Below are positions 16,358-25,023 of a stretch of DNA of 44,637 bases, piece after piece (position 1 is the first letter of the stretch; each line of letters begins with the position of its first letter). A program made the position numbers and the translations under genes. Below the pieces are notes generated by a model. It had not been told where the DNA came from. It was given only the letters and a program-made list of their open reading frames with translations, and searched no databases. The DNA comes from Actinomycetes bacterium (GTDB lineage Bacteria > Actinomycetota > Thermoleophilia > RBG-16-64-13), in NCBI GenBank assembly GCA_021372435.1, contig JAJFUK010000111.1:1-44637 (forward strand). The letters are read 5' to 3'.

Positions 16358-17734
16358 ATGACCGAGCCCACTCTTATCCCCTTCAATCCCGCTATCCCCT
16401 TCCACGGCGACGTCACGAGCTTCGCCATGCTAGGACCGTTCCTGGGGCCCCTTGAGTACGACGGGTGGCGTGCAGAGTCGCAGTCGTGGAAGAACGGCGC
16501 CTATCTAGGGGCGGCGATAACGTGGGGACCCATGTATACGGTGAAGGGCCCCGAGGCAGAGCGTTTCTTCAGCGACCACTTCGTCAACGACTTCGCCGAC
16601 CTTCCCACCGGCGGCTTCCGCCACGGCATAGCCTGTGACCCCCAGGGCCGCATCATGACCGACGGCGTCGTCATGCGGACCGCTCCCGACGAGTTCTACA
16701 CTTCCTGGCTTGCACCCTACATCGACTATGCCCTTGGCAAAGGCTCCTATGAGGCAACGGGAGAGGACCTGACCGGTAGGCGCTTTCTGTTCCAGGTGGC
16801 GGGACCCCGGTCCCTGGAGATCCTGGAACGGGCCGCAGGCGCCGATTTGCACGATATCGGGTTCGGCCAGCACCGCATAGCAAGGATAGGTGGAGCCGAG
16901 GTGCGGGTCTTTCGTCTGGGCATGGCCGGTTCGCTGGCGTACGAAGTCCACGGCGACATTGCCGAAGCTCAGAACGTCTTCAACACCATTTGGGAGGCGG
17001 GGCGCGGCTACGGTCTCCAAAAGCTGGGGCAGGTAGCCTACATGCTGAACCATACCGAGGACGGCTTCCCGCAGGCCAACTACCACTTCCCCTATCCTTG
17101 GTACGAAGACCCGGACTTTGCCGTCTACCTCGACGCCCATCCCGGCGCCGGCTGGATGCACTACCATCCGCGCCTGTTCGGCAGCATGGGCGACGACCTC
17201 ACGAAGCGGTACGTGACGCCGTTCGACACGGGCTGGGAGAACCGCATCGACTGGGACCACGACTTCGTGGGCAGGCCGGCCCTGCAGGAAATGGCGAAGG
17301 CGCCGCGGCGCACGGTGGTCACCCTGGAGTGGAACACCGATGATGTCGCCGAGGTCTATGCCAACCAGTTCCGCGACGAGGAGCCCTACGAACCTATCTC
17401 CGACCGTCCCAACGATATCCGCTATGACCCGGGCACTCTGGATCAGGCGACCGGCCAGATCCGCACCTTCGCCTACCATGCCGACAAGGTCACGAAGGAT
17501 GGGCGCGAAGTCGGCTTTTCCTCGGGCCGGGCGGTGAGCCAGACCTACCGGCGCATGATCTCGCTGGGATTCATCGAGCGTGGGCTTGCCGAGCCCGACA
17601 CCGAGGTCCGCGTCGTCTGGGGCAGCCCTGGGTGGCGGCAAAGGGAGATCCGGGCCACCGTGGCCCGCTTCCCCTACCTGCAGGTCGAGCGCAACGACAA
17701 GGTCGACGTTGACAAGATACCCCGGCCGGCCTGA
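16358..17734 (+). CDS. LigM/DesA-like tetrahydrofolate-dependent O-demethylase (GcvT fold)
   Basis: A 458-residue protein of the aminomethyltransferase fold with the length of LigM (about 470). Recognisable LigM segments are NHTEDGFPQANYHFPYPWYED, GSMGDDLTKRYVTPFDTGWE, DHDFVGRPALQ, TVVTLEWNTDDV and YRRMISLGFIE. LigM and DesA move the methyl group of vanillate, syringate or related methoxy-arenes to tetrahydrofolate, giving 5-methyl-THF. ATG 16358 sits 8 bp after AGGA; ATG 16349 is an alternative. Neighbours are the ABM-fold gene and, 134 bp on, the NuoF-like gene. Whether the substrate is a methoxylated aromatic or another O- or N-methyl compound is not decided by sequence. Confidence 0.87.
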   Translation: MTEPTLIPFNPAIPFHGDVTSFAMLGPFLGPLEYDGWRAESQSWKNGAYLGAAITWGPMYTVKGPEAERFFSDHFVNDFADLPTGGFRHGIACDPQGRIMTDGVVMRTAPDEFYTSWLAPYIDYALGKGSYEATGEDLTGRRFLFQVAGPRSLEILERAAGADLHDIGFGQHRIARIGGAEVRVFRLGMAGSLAYEVHGDIAEAQNVFNTIWEAGRGYGLQKLGQVAYMLNHTEDGFPQANYHFPYPWYEDPDFAVYLDAHPGAGWMHYHPRLFGSMGDDLTKRYVTPFDTGWENRIDWDHDFVGRPALQEMAKAPRRTVVTLEWNTDDVAEVYANQFRDEEPYEPISDRPNDIRYDPGTLDQATGQIRTFAYHADKVTKDGREVGFSSGRAVSQTYRRMISLGFIERGLAEPDTEVRVVWGSPGWRQREIRATVARFPYLQVERNDKVDVDKIPRPA

Positions 17735-17737
17735 CCC

Positions 17738-17869
17738 ATGCTCGGACCGTCTCTCCCAAGAATGTTCACCGGCCTGTCGCGTCCCTGCTTCGTGGTTACC
17801 GCCCTGGCGGGATACCCGCCGATCACCGGTCTTGAGTCCGGCCTCGAGGCGTACGTGACGGTGAAGTAG
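17738..17869 (+). CDS. Possible 43-residue ORF between demethylase and NuoF-like genes
   Basis: ATG 17738 opens 43 codons ending in TAG at 17867-17869, so the stop shares one base with the GTG start of the NuoF-like gene. No family is recognised, there is no clear RBS, and the composition is ordinary. It may be a leader peptide coupling translation of the next gene, or chance. Confidence 0.2.
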   Translation: MLGPSLPRMFTGLSRPCFVVTALAGYPPITGLESGLEAYVTVK

Positions 17870-19254
17870 TGAACTACGAGCAGGTCCGTACCAAGGCTGA
17901 GTCCGCTTTACGGCGGGCGCAGGCGCCGGCGGCCGCCGGGCCTGCGCCCCGGGTGTACCCGCTCGAGCGCAGGGTGGCTTTGCGGAACTGCGGGCGGATC
18001 GACCCCGGCAGCATCGACGAGTATATCGCCCGTTGCGCAGGCTACTCGGGGTTCGCGCACGCCCTGGGACTGGGTCGCGAGGGAGTCGTCGCCGGGCTGC
18101 TAAAGACCGGCCTGCGCGGCCGCGGCGGCGCCGGCTATTCTACGGCGCTGAAATGGCTGAGCTGCCGCGACGCCCAGGGCGACGTGAAGTACGCGGTCTG
18201 CAACGCAGTCGACGCCGACCCGCGGGCTCGGACCGCCCGGCTCCTCCTGGGCGGCGACCCGCACTCCGTTCTCGAGGGGCTGCTCATCGGGGCGTACGCC
18301 ACCGGCGCGAACCACTGCTTCGTCTGCACGAACGCCGCCTACCGCGAAGAGATCGCGACGATGAGTGAGGCCGTGCTCCAGATGAGGGAGCGCGGCCTGC
18401 TCGGGGACGACATCCTGGAATCGGGGTTCTCCTGCGACATCACCGTCCGGGAGATCGCCTCCTCGCCGGTAGCAGGCGAAGAGACCGCTCTGATACAAGC
18501 GCTGGAGAACAGGCAGCCCCTGCCCTACCTGCGCCTTGACTATCCCGCCGTGAGAGGCCTGCACGGCAAACCGACGCTGGTGAACAGCGCGGAGACCCTG
18601 GCCAACGTCTCGGCGATCTTCCAGCAGCCGTCCGGGCAGCGACCCGGCAGTGTCGACGGCGACAACACCGACGGCCGGGTGGAGATGGGCACCAAGGTGG
18701 TCACCGTGTGTGGCGACGTCGCCCGCCCCGCGACGGTGGAGGTGCTACTCGGCACCACCATAGGGGCACTGCTCGAGGCTACGCAGGGCCCCTCCTTCAG
18801 CAGATTGGATATCAAAGCCGTTCAGTTTGGAGGCCCGACGGGGGCGTTCTTCGCAGGGGCGTCCCTCGACACCGCGATCGCCTATGAGGACATCGCAGCC
18901 GCCGGCTCCGTCATGGGATCGGGCACGCTTCGCGTGATCGGCGACGGCGGAAGCGTCTGCGCCGTGGAGATGGCGCGGGAGACCATGTTCCTCTTGCGCG
19001 ACCAGTCGTGCGGCAAATGCGCCGCCTGCCGCGAAGGGACCTACCAGCTGGCCGGCATGCTCGACGACATAGCCGGCTTCCGGGCCAAGCCCGGGGACCT
19101 CGAGTTGATGATGGAACTGTGCGCGGCCATGAAGACCGGCAGCATCTGCGGCCTCGGCAGGACGGCGCCTCTCCCGCTCTTGAGCAGCCTCAAGCTGTTC
19201 GCCGACGATTTCAGCGCACATATCGACGCCGGGCGTTGCCCCGTCAAGGGATAG
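17869..19254 (+). CDS. NuoF-like FMN/iron-sulfur subunit with altered NADH loop
   Basis: A 461-residue protein matching the core of NuoF/HndC/HydB proteins: RNCGRIDP near the start, GLRGRGGAGYSTALKW (FMN loop), GDPHSVLEG, YPAVRGLHGKPTLVNSAET and GSGTLRVIGD. The [4Fe-4S] ligands are C381-x2-C384-x2-C387 and C427. The usual N-A-D-E-G-E-P-G loop that helps bind NADH and FMN reads NAVDADPRARTAR (from N112), losing the glycines and the usual acidic pattern. No NuoE-like partner and no fused ferredoxin domain are seen. The start GTG 17869 overlaps the previous stop by one base. It probably forms a complex with the NuoG-GltD fusion 6 bp downstream. NAD(H) specificity is uncertain. Confidence 0.9.
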   Translation: MNYEQVRTKAESALRRAQAPAAAGPAPRVYPLERRVALRNCGRIDPGSIDEYIARCAGYSGFAHALGLGREGVVAGLLKTGLRGRGGAGYSTALKWLSCRDAQGDVKYAVCNAVDADPRARTARLLLGGDPHSVLEGLLIGAYATGANHCFVCTNAAYREEIATMSEAVLQMRERGLLGDDILESGFSCDITVREIASSPVAGEETALIQALENRQPLPYLRLDYPAVRGLHGKPTLVNSAETLANVSAIFQQPSGQRPGSVDGDNTDGRVEMGTKVVTVCGDVARPATVEVLLGTTIGALLEATQGPSFSRLDIKAVQFGGPTGAFFAGASLDTAIAYEDIAAAGSVMGSGTLRVIGDGGSVCAVEMARETMFLLRDQSCGKCAACREGTYQLAGMLDDIAGFRAKPGDLELMMELCAAMKTGSICGLGRTAPLPLLSSLKLFADDFSAHIDAGRCPVKG

Positions 19255-19260
19255 CCGGCC

Positions 19261-21372
19261 ATGGATGAGCCCCTCGCAGCGCTTACGATAGACGGCCGGG
19301 ACGTCGAAGCCCGCCCGGGGGCCGGCGTGCTGCAGACGGCTCTAGAAGCCGGCATCTACATCCCCCATCTGTGCGACCACCCGGACCTGCCCCCATACGG
19401 CGTCTGCCGTTTATGCGTCGTCGAGATCGATGGCGTCGCCGGTCTGCCCGCCTCCTGCGTGACTCCCGTCGTTGCAGGGATGGTGGTCCGGACTCGATCG
19501 GAGCGGATCTCCGCGGCGCGACGCCTGGCTATGGAACTGCTTCTGGCCGGCCACCAGGCCGATTGCGGCACCTGCCAGAAGTACCTGAACTGCGAGCTGC
19601 AATCGTTGAAGCAGTACTTGGGAGTCGAAGAGCTCAGGATCAAGAGGCACGCGAAACTTCTGCCGCTGAACAGCAGCAACCCGCTCTTCGTCCATGACCC
19701 CAACAAATGCGTCCTGTGCGGACGCTGCGTACGAGCCTGTTGGGACCTACGCGGGGTCGGGATCCTCTACTACCGCAAGCGCGGTGACGAGTTCTACATC
19801 GACACGGCCCAGGGCACCTCTCTGGCCGAGGCGGGCTGCCGTTTCTGCGGAGCATGCGTGGAAGTGTGCCCTACCGGTGCCATGCAGGACAAGGAGGGGC
19901 TCATCAAAGGCGACAACCGCAAAGCGGGCCTGGTGCCCTGCAAGAGCACCTGCCCCGCGGAGATAGACGTCCCGCGATACGTGCGCTTCATCAGAGAGGG
20001 CGACTACCCGGCCGCCACGGCGGTGATCCGGGAAAAAGTACCCTTCCCCCACGTCCTCGGCTACGTCTGCGACCGCCCCTGCGAGGCTGAATGCCGGAGA
20101 CGGGAGATCAACGAGCCCATCTCCATCCGCGAGTTGAAGCGTTTCGCGGCCTCACACGACGAGGGTGGTCTCTGGCGGGAAAGAGCCGCTCCCAAAGACC
20201 CGACCGGTAAGCGCGTGGCCGTCATCGGCTCCGGCCCGGCCGGCCTCACTGCGGCCTACTACCTGCGGCTGCAGGGCCACGAGGTGACCGTCTTCGAATC
20301 GCTGCCCGCAGCCGGCGGTATGCTGCGCTACGGCATCCCCGGCTACCGGTTGCCGCGCGCCGTGGTCGACCGGGAGATACGCGAGATCGAAGAGGCGGGC
20401 GTCGTCATCGAGACGGGTGTTCGGATAGAGTCGCTCGACGCCCTGTTCGAGCAGGGTCACGACGGCGTCGTCGTTGCGGTCGGCGCTCATCAAGGACAGA
20501 AGCTGCGCATACCCGGCGCGGGCAGCCGGGGCACGCTGGTGAGCACCGACTTCCTCCGCGAAGTGAACCTCGGCAAAGACGCGGCCGTCGGTAGGCGGGT
20601 GGTGGTGCTCGGTGGTGGCAACGTAGCCTTCGACTGCGCCCGCGCGGCGCGGCGCCTCGGCGCGGAAGAGGTGTTCGTCGCCTGCCTGGAGTGCCGGGAG
20701 GAGATGCCGGCCGCCGACGACGAGATCCGGCAGGGTGAAGAGGAAGGCATCATCATCAGGCCCTCTCGCACCTCCACCCGCATCCTCACCGAGGACGGCA
20801 GGGTGGCCGGCGTGGAATTCCTCGACGTGAACGCATGCTACTTCGACGAGGACGGCTTTCCGCAGATCGAGGCCGTCGAGGGCTCCACACACCTGGTTGA
20901 GGCGGATACGGTCATATTTGCGATCGGCCAGCGGCCGGACATACCCGACGGGTTCGACCTGGCCAAGACCGACCGCGGACTCATAGAGCTCGATCCCCTC
21001 ACCTTTTCCAGCAGCCGGGAAGGCGTGTTCGCCGCCGGTGACGCGGTCACCGGGACGGCTTCGGTCATCAAGGCGATCGCTTCAGGACGAAGAGCGGCCA
21101 TAGCGATGGACAGGTACCTGGGCGGCAACGGCCGCATCGACAGGAAGCTGGCTCCGCAGGCCGAGCCACAAGGCCGTCTGGGGTCTGAGTCGGGCTTCGC
21201 GGCCCTTGGCCGTGCAGCCGATACCTGTTCGCCTCCCGAGGAGCGGGTACGCAGTTTCTGCGAGGTAGTGAGAAGCATGGACCAGGGGGCGGCCGAGTAT
21301 GAGTCTTCGCGCTGCCTGCAGTGCGACCTCAGACTGAAGATCAAGACGGTGGATTTCTGGGGCAGTTACTGA
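19261..21372 (+). CDS. NuoG-like ferredoxin module fused to GltD-type FAD/NAD(P) oxidoreductase
   Basis: A 703-residue multidomain electron carrier. Residues 1-80 are a [2Fe-2S] domain (C38, C49, C52, C66). A His/Cys cluster follows (H98, C102, C105, C111), then two [4Fe-4S] clusters (C150/153/156/160 and C193/196/199/203). A GltD-like linker has C227, C231, C270, C274 and C278. Residues about 310-640 are an FAD/NAD(P) domain with GSGPAGLTAAYYL and VVLGGGNVAFDCAR. The C-terminus ends with the GltD-typical RCLQCD. Such proteins pass electrons between pyridine nucleotide and ferredoxin, sometimes by flavin bifurcation. With the NuoF-like protein it could serve the AORs in this window, which is inference. 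Confidence 0.92.
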   Translation: MDEPLAALTIDGRDVEARPGAGVLQTALEAGIYIPHLCDHPDLPPYGVCRLCVVEIDGVAGLPASCVTPVVAGMVVRTRSERISAARRLAMELLLAGHQADCGTCQKYLNCELQSLKQYLGVEELRIKRHAKLLPLNSSNPLFVHDPNKCVLCGRCVRACWDLRGVGILYYRKRGDEFYIDTAQGTSLAEAGCRFCGACVEVCPTGAMQDKEGLIKGDNRKAGLVPCKSTCPAEIDVPRYVRFIREGDYPAATAVIREKVPFPHVLGYVCDRPCEAECRRREINEPISIRELKRFAASHDEGGLWRERAAPKDPTGKRVAVIGSGPAGLTAAYYLRLQGHEVTVFESLPAAGGMLRYGIPGYRLPRAVVDREIREIEEAGVVIETGVRIESLDALFEQGHDGVVVAVGAHQGQKLRIPGAGSRGTLVSTDFLREVNLGKDAAVGRRVVVLGGGNVAFDCARAARRLGAEEVFVACLECREEMPAADDEIRQGEEEGIIIRPSRTSTRILTEDGRVAGVEFLDVNACYFDEDGFPQIEAVEGSTHLVEADTVIFAIGQRPDIPDGFDLAKTDRGLIELDPLTFSSSREGVFAAGDAVTGTASVIKAIASGRRAAIAMDRYLGGNGRIDRKLAPQAEPQGRLGSESGFAALGRAADTCSPPEERVRSFCEVVRSMDQGAAEYESSRCLQCDLRLKIKTVDFWGSY

Positions 21373-21411
21373 CCGATCGTGGCATCGGCACTCGACGAGA
21401 GGGAGACGACG

Positions 21412-22863
21412 ATGGGCGCTATACCTGACAAAACCGACGCCGCCGTTGTGGGTTCCGGCGCTACCGGCCTGGCCGCGGCGGTCACCTTGGCCGAGGGCGG
21501 AGCCAAAGTCGTGGTGTTCGAGAAGCAGCGCTCTCTCGGCGGCACCTCCAACTTCTTCCAGGGCACCTTCGCGGTGGAGAGCGAGATGCAGCGCGGGCGC
21601 TACGTGGACTACACCCGCGACCAAGCCTTCAAGAACACCATGGACTACAGCCATTGGCGCGCCAACCCCAGGCTGGTGAGGACGATCATCAACGAGTCGG
21701 GCCCGACCATCGCCTGGCTGCAGGCCCAGGGCGTCGTCTTCACCGAGGCGACCATCAACATGCCCGATGCGCCCCTCACATACCACGTCATCAAGGGGAA
21801 GGGAGAAGCGGTGGTCAAGACCCTGGTTGACCGGGCTAAAGCCAAGGGTGTCACCGTACTGCCCGGGACGCCGGTGACGAGCCTCCTCAAAGAAGGAGGG
21901 CGGATCGCGGGGGTCATCGTCGACGCCGACGGTGAAGAGGTCGAGGTGGCGGCCAGGGTGGCTGTGGTGGCGACCGGCGGCTTCGCCAACAACAAGGAAT
22001 GGATCAAGAAATACACAGGGTTCGAGCTGGGAGTCGATCTGATCCCCGTGGGCAACACCGGCAAGACGGGCGACGGTCTACGCATGGCCTGGGAGGCCGG
22101 AGCGGCCGAGGAAGGGACCGGCACCATCGAGATGTTCCGGGTCGCGCCGGTGGGAGACGAGTTCGCCATGGGCTGCAACCTCGAGCAGGCCGCCGCGCAA
22201 CCGGATCTATGGGTGACCGCCAGGGGCGAGCGCTTCTGCGACGAGGCGATCGGCTTCTGGGATACGCCGGTCGGGAATGCCCAGGCCCGGTACAAGAGCG
22301 ACGGTTACACTTTCAGCATATTCGACGACTCCATAGTCCGGCGATTACTGGAGCACGGCCTCGACAAGGGCGTCGGCATCGATTTTCCTCCCGGATACAG
22401 ACTCACGGACCTTCCCAGGGAGATCCAGGCGGCGATCGACAACGGGAGCAGGCAGGTGTTCGCCGCGGATTCGCTCGACGACCTGGCCGCGCAGATCGAG
22501 ATCGAGCCGGCGGTGTTACAGGCGACCGTCGAGCAGTACAACCGCTACTGCGCGCAGGGCTGGGACGAGTTGTTCGCCAAGGACCGCCGTTATCTGTGTC
22601 CCTTGGTCGGACCCCGGTTCTACGCGGTCCGGGCCCGCGCCGTGTTCCTCGGGACCATGGGGGGCATCAAGGTCAACGAGAGACTGGAAGTGCTCGACAA
22701 GAAAGACAACGTCATACCCGGCCTTTACGCGGGCGGCTTCGATGCCGGCGGCATGTATGGCGACAGCTATCCGATCAAAAGCTCGTCGGGCCTTGCCTCG
22801 GCTTTTGCGCTCAATTCCGGACGCCTCGCGGGCATGGGCGCGCTGAAGTACCTGGGTAAGTAG
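21412..22863 (+). CDS. FAD-dependent oxidoreductase (fumarate reductase/ketosteroid dehydrogenase-like flavoprotein)
   Basis: A 483-residue flavoprotein of the FAD_binding_2 family. It has the Rossmann loop VVGSGATGLAAA, the SLGGTSNFFQGTFA flavin segment, VVATGGFANN and a late GLYAGGFDAGGMYGDSYPI. The catalytic Arg/His set of true fumarate reductases (around GGxHGxxR) is not seen; GDSYP stands there instead, so another enoate or a cyclic-ketone substrate is more likely. The start ATG 21412 follows GAGAGGGAG; an upstream GTG at 21379 is less likely. It lies 39 bp after the NuoG-GltD gene and may take electrons from that module. It is followed by a long intergenic stretch. Confidence 0.87.
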   Translation: MGAIPDKTDAAVVGSGATGLAAAVTLAEGGAKVVVFEKQRSLGGTSNFFQGTFAVESEMQRGRYVDYTRDQAFKNTMDYSHWRANPRLVRTIINESGPTIAWLQAQGVVFTEATINMPDAPLTYHVIKGKGEAVVKTLVDRAKAKGVTVLPGTPVTSLLKEGGRIAGVIVDADGEEVEVAARVAVVATGGFANNKEWIKKYTGFELGVDLIPVGNTGKTGDGLRMAWEAGAAEEGTGTIEMFRVAPVGDEFAMGCNLEQAAAQPDLWVTARGERFCDEAIGFWDTPVGNAQARYKSDGYTFSIFDDSIVRRLLEHGLDKGVGIDFPPGYRLTDLPREIQAAIDNGSRQVFAADSLDDLAAQIEIEPAVLQATVEQYNRYCAQGWDELFAKDRRYLCPLVGPRFYAVRARAVFLGTMGGIKVNERLEVLDKKDNVIPGLYAGGFDAGGMYGDSYPIKSSSGLASAFALNSGRLAGMGALKYLGK

Positions 22864-22877
22864 CAAGAGCGCGGCCA

Positions 22878-22905
22878 AGTACCCGGCTGAGCAGTACCCG
22901 GCTGA
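22878..22905 (+). repeat. Two copies of a 13-bp direct repeat
   Basis: AGTACCCGGCTGA occurs at 22878-22890 and 22893-22905, separated by GC. It lies 15 bp after the FAD oxidoreductase stop. Its function is unknown; it could be replication slippage or a small regulator site. Confidence 0.6.
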
Positions 22906-23274
22906 ACAAGGTGACGGATTTGACTCATACACCGACGACAGGGCAGGTGTATCGAGGTAGGGGAACTAAATACGGGCGGTACTTCATAGATACGCCCTTG
23001 GCTCGCAGCCCGCACCATGCTTCTGCCTCTATGGGGACGGGGATACGAGTCGAGCATAGCCTTGATGTTCCCGAAGGTAGCTGGGCCATGTACTAGGTAG
23101 ACGGGTCCTCTTCCATGACTTCGACATATACCTGCTCTTGCTGTCATTCGGCCCGGATGGCATGGAAAGGCTAGAATGGTCTGTTTCCATCTGATCTGTG
23201 AGCAGGTAGGTAAGCCTATTTTATTCATACAGGCACCGGTTGCTGCCGAATACTCTAAAGTTACTGACGAGAGA

Positions 23275-23283
23275 TGATATAAT
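23275..23283 (+). promoter_or_regulatory. Extended -10 promoter upstream of small gene
   Basis: TGATATAAT matches the extended -10 consensus TGnTATAAT exactly and lies about 57 bp before the start codon of the small gene. No good -35 is seen 16-18 bp upstream, as is common for extended -10 promoters. Confidence 0.6.
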
Positions 23284-23339
23284 ACTATGAGAACGAAGTT
23301 GACCCAAGGACGGGGTCCAACTGAAAGGAGCCGAGGGAC

Positions 23340-23603
23340 ATGGCAACCGACGCGTTCAAGTTCATACCGGCCGTCGTACCGACGGCCCGGGGCGCGCGAA
23401 AAAGCAAGTACGCGACCACCGTCGAGGCTGTGTATCGATACCTGGAGCAGCACAAAGACACCCAGTCCGTGAAGATCGAACTGGGAGACGTTGGGGTGAA
23501 GTCGGCCGTCGCCAGCTTCCGGAACGCGATAGCCAGACAATATCCGGATACCCTGCGCTTGGTACAGCGGGGCGATGAACTCTACATCGCCCGGCGTGAC
23601 TGA
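23340..23603 (+). CDS. Small conserved-looking protein of unknown function
   Basis: An 87-residue protein, not recognised. It has its own RBS (GAAAGGAG, 23323-23330) and an extended -10 promoter, so it is likely real. The N-terminal 20 residues (FKFIPAVVPTARGARKSKY) are basic and probably flexible. The remainder alternates helix and strand (TVEAVYRYLEQ, SVKIELGD, SAVASFRNAIAR, LRLVQRGDELYIARR), compatible with a compact winged-helix-like or small alpha/beta fold. The charge pattern would fit a nucleic-acid-binding or regulatory role, but no motif proves this. It is separated by 133 bp from the SDR that follows. Confidence 0.7.
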   Translation: MATDAFKFIPAVVPTARGARKSKYATTVEAVYRYLEQHKDTQSVKIELGDVGVKSAVASFRNAIARQYPDTLRLVQRGDELYIARRD

Positions 23604-23736
23604 CGCCACCCGACCCTCGTGAAGCCGGTACAGGCGCTTCCCGGGTTCTTCCCCCGTGCCCGTCCGGCGCGGCCTGATCAGCGTTGCTTCATCTTGAATC
23701 GAGTTCCTGCACAGCCGGGCATCTGGAGGCGGCCGG

Positions 23737-24570
23737 ATGGGCCTGAACGGTAAGGTAGCGATCATCACCGGGGCCGGCACCGGCATCGGCAGGGCCATAA
23801 CAGAGCGGTTCGTGGCGGACGGGGCTCACGTCTGTATCACGGGCCGCAGGACGGAGGCGCTCGCAGACACGGCCGCCTCGTTGCCCCCGGAACAGATCAA
23901 GATCTGCCCGGCCGATGTGACCGATCCCGCCGCGGTGGACCGGGTAGTCGCGACCGCCCTCTCCTTCGGCGAAGGTATCCACATCCTCGTCAACAACGCC
24001 GGCATGGACCAACCGATGGGCACCGTCGTCGATCTGGACGCGGCTCTGTGGGACCGGGTGCTGCAGGTCAACCTCACCGGGCCGTTCCTCATGATGAAGG
24101 CGGTGATCCCCCACATGATCGAAGCGGGGGGAGGTTCCGTCATCAACATCTCTTCTCTGGCGGGCCTCCTGGGCGTTCCGGGCCTACCGGCCTACTGCGC
24201 ATCGAAAGGCGGACTGATCAGCCTGACGAAGCAGGTGGCCGTCGACTACGGCGTGCACAACATCCGCTGCAACGTGGTATGCCCAGGGGCCACCAAGACC
24301 GAGATGTTCGTCAGTTCCATGACGCCCTTCGCAGAGACCTGCGGCATCGAGGTAGAAGAGGTCTTCCGCACGTTCTCAGAGGACGTCCCGCTGCGACGCG
24401 TCTCTAGTCCTTGCGAGATGGCGGGTCTCTGCAGCTTTCTGGCCGGCGACGATGCCGGCTTCGTGACGGCCGCCTGCATCCCCGTCGACGGCGGGGCCGT
24501 CGTTGTGGACGTCTCCGGCGCCGCCATCAACCGGCTGGCGGCGAAGCATCGCGGCTCCGGGGGTGCCTAG
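23737..24570 (+). CDS. Short-chain dehydrogenase/reductase (SDR-2)
   Basis: A 277-residue classical SDR with TGAGTGIGRA near residue 11, NNAG near residue 87, the SSLAGLLG strand with catalytic Ser and YCASKGG with Tyr/Lys. ITGRR at the end of the second beta strand (Arg rather than Asp) suggests possible NADP(H) use, unlike SDR-1. ATG 23737 follows GGAGG at 23722-23726. An insertion around residues 190-215 (SSMTPFAETCGIEVEEVF) lies in the substrate-lid region. It is followed by the MoaD/ThiS-like gene. The substrate is unknown. Confidence 0.88.
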   Translation: MGLNGKVAIITGAGTGIGRAITERFVADGAHVCITGRRTEALADTAASLPPEQIKICPADVTDPAAVDRVVATALSFGEGIHILVNNAGMDQPMGTVVDLDAALWDRVLQVNLTGPFLMMKAVIPHMIEAGGGSVINISSLAGLLGVPGLPAYCASKGGLISLTKQVAVDYGVHNIRCNVVCPGATKTEMFVSSMTPFAETCGIEVEEVFRTFSEDVPLRRVSSPCEMAGLCSFLAGDDAGFVTAACIPVDGGAVVVDVSGAAINRLAAKHRGSGGA

Positions 24571-24652
24571 ATATGATCCGAAGGACCGGGACCGCCACCG
24601 GCGGGGACGAACACGGGGCCGGGTCGGTAGAGAGACGTCGCGGGAGGAAGAG

Positions 24653-24931
24653 GTGGCGATAAGGGTCAGACTGCTGGGCGACCTCCGCCGGTTCGTCGAA
24701 TCCGACACCTTGGAGATCGAAGGCGGCGAGCGCAGCCTCGGAGCCGCCTTGGATGAGCTTGTCCGGGGCCATCCCCGCCTGGGGCAAGAGCTGTTCGACG
24801 ACCAGGGCAGGCTCCACTATGCCGTCGTCCTTATGACAAGCGGCCGGCGGGCTCTGTGGCCCGGCGACAAGGAGAGGCTGATAGAGGACGGCGGCGAGCT
24901 GATGCTGACACGGTTCCACACCGGCGGATAA
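24653..24931 (+). CDS. MoaD/ThiS-like sulfur carrier protein (MoaD-1)
   Basis: A 92-residue beta-grasp protein starting IRVRLLGDLRRF and ending in the diagnostic Gly-Gly (FHTGG). The C-terminal Gly of MoaD/ThiS proteins is adenylated and thiocarboxylated to deliver sulfur, for MoaD to build the dithiolene of the pterin cofactor. GTG 24653 is preceded by GGAGG (24643-24647). MoaD-like genes often sit near AOR genes, and three AORs plus two molybdopterin oxidoreductases are encoded here, so a cofactor-assembly role is likely. It lies directly upstream of the terminator that precedes the large operon. Confidence 0.82.
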   Translation: MAIRVRLLGDLRRFVESDTLEIEGGERSLGAALDELVRGHPRLGQELFDDQGRLHYAVVLMTSGRRALWPGDKERLIEDGGELMLTRFHTGG

Positions 24932-24968
24932 GAAGTTGCGGCCGATCGCGCCGGCGGAGGGCACCAAG

Positions 24969-24997
24969 CCCGGACGGCTACGCGTCCGTTCGGGTTT
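24969..24997 (+). terminator. Rho-independent-like terminator
   Basis: A stem CCCGGACGG (24969-24977) and CCGTTCGGG (24986-24994) pairs over 9 bp with one G-T wobble and an 8-base loop, followed by TTT. It lies 38 bp after the MoaD-1 stop and just ahead of the promoter of the large operon. The short T-run makes it moderate. Confidence 0.6.
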
Positions 24998-25023
24998 CCG
25001 CCCGTGTCGGGGGCGGGTTTGAG

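Larger units (their letters stand above)
22864..23339 (+). other. 476-bp intergenic region, AT-richer than its surroundings
   Basis: No convincing gene was found on either strand. It holds a 13-bp direct repeat near its start, a visibly AT-rich part from about 23200 and an extended -10 promoter at 23275-23283. It separates the redox block from the small-gene/SDR block and is the longest gene-free stretch in the window. Confidence 0.7.

Noticed and set aside
21412-22863. Annotation as fumarate reductase
   Set aside because: The catalytic Arg/His motif region reads GGMYGDSYP, so only the general flavoprotein family is supported.
22911-23096. 61-codon + strand frame in the intergenic region
   Set aside because: No convincing RBS, no recognisable fold and a position just after a direct repeat; insufficient support for a gene.
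22767-23798. 343-codon minus-strand frame spanning the intergenic region
   Set aside because: Its start is antisense to the SDR-2 Rossmann region and the small gene; the middle has no domain pattern. The promoter and RBS evidence favours the + strand gene.
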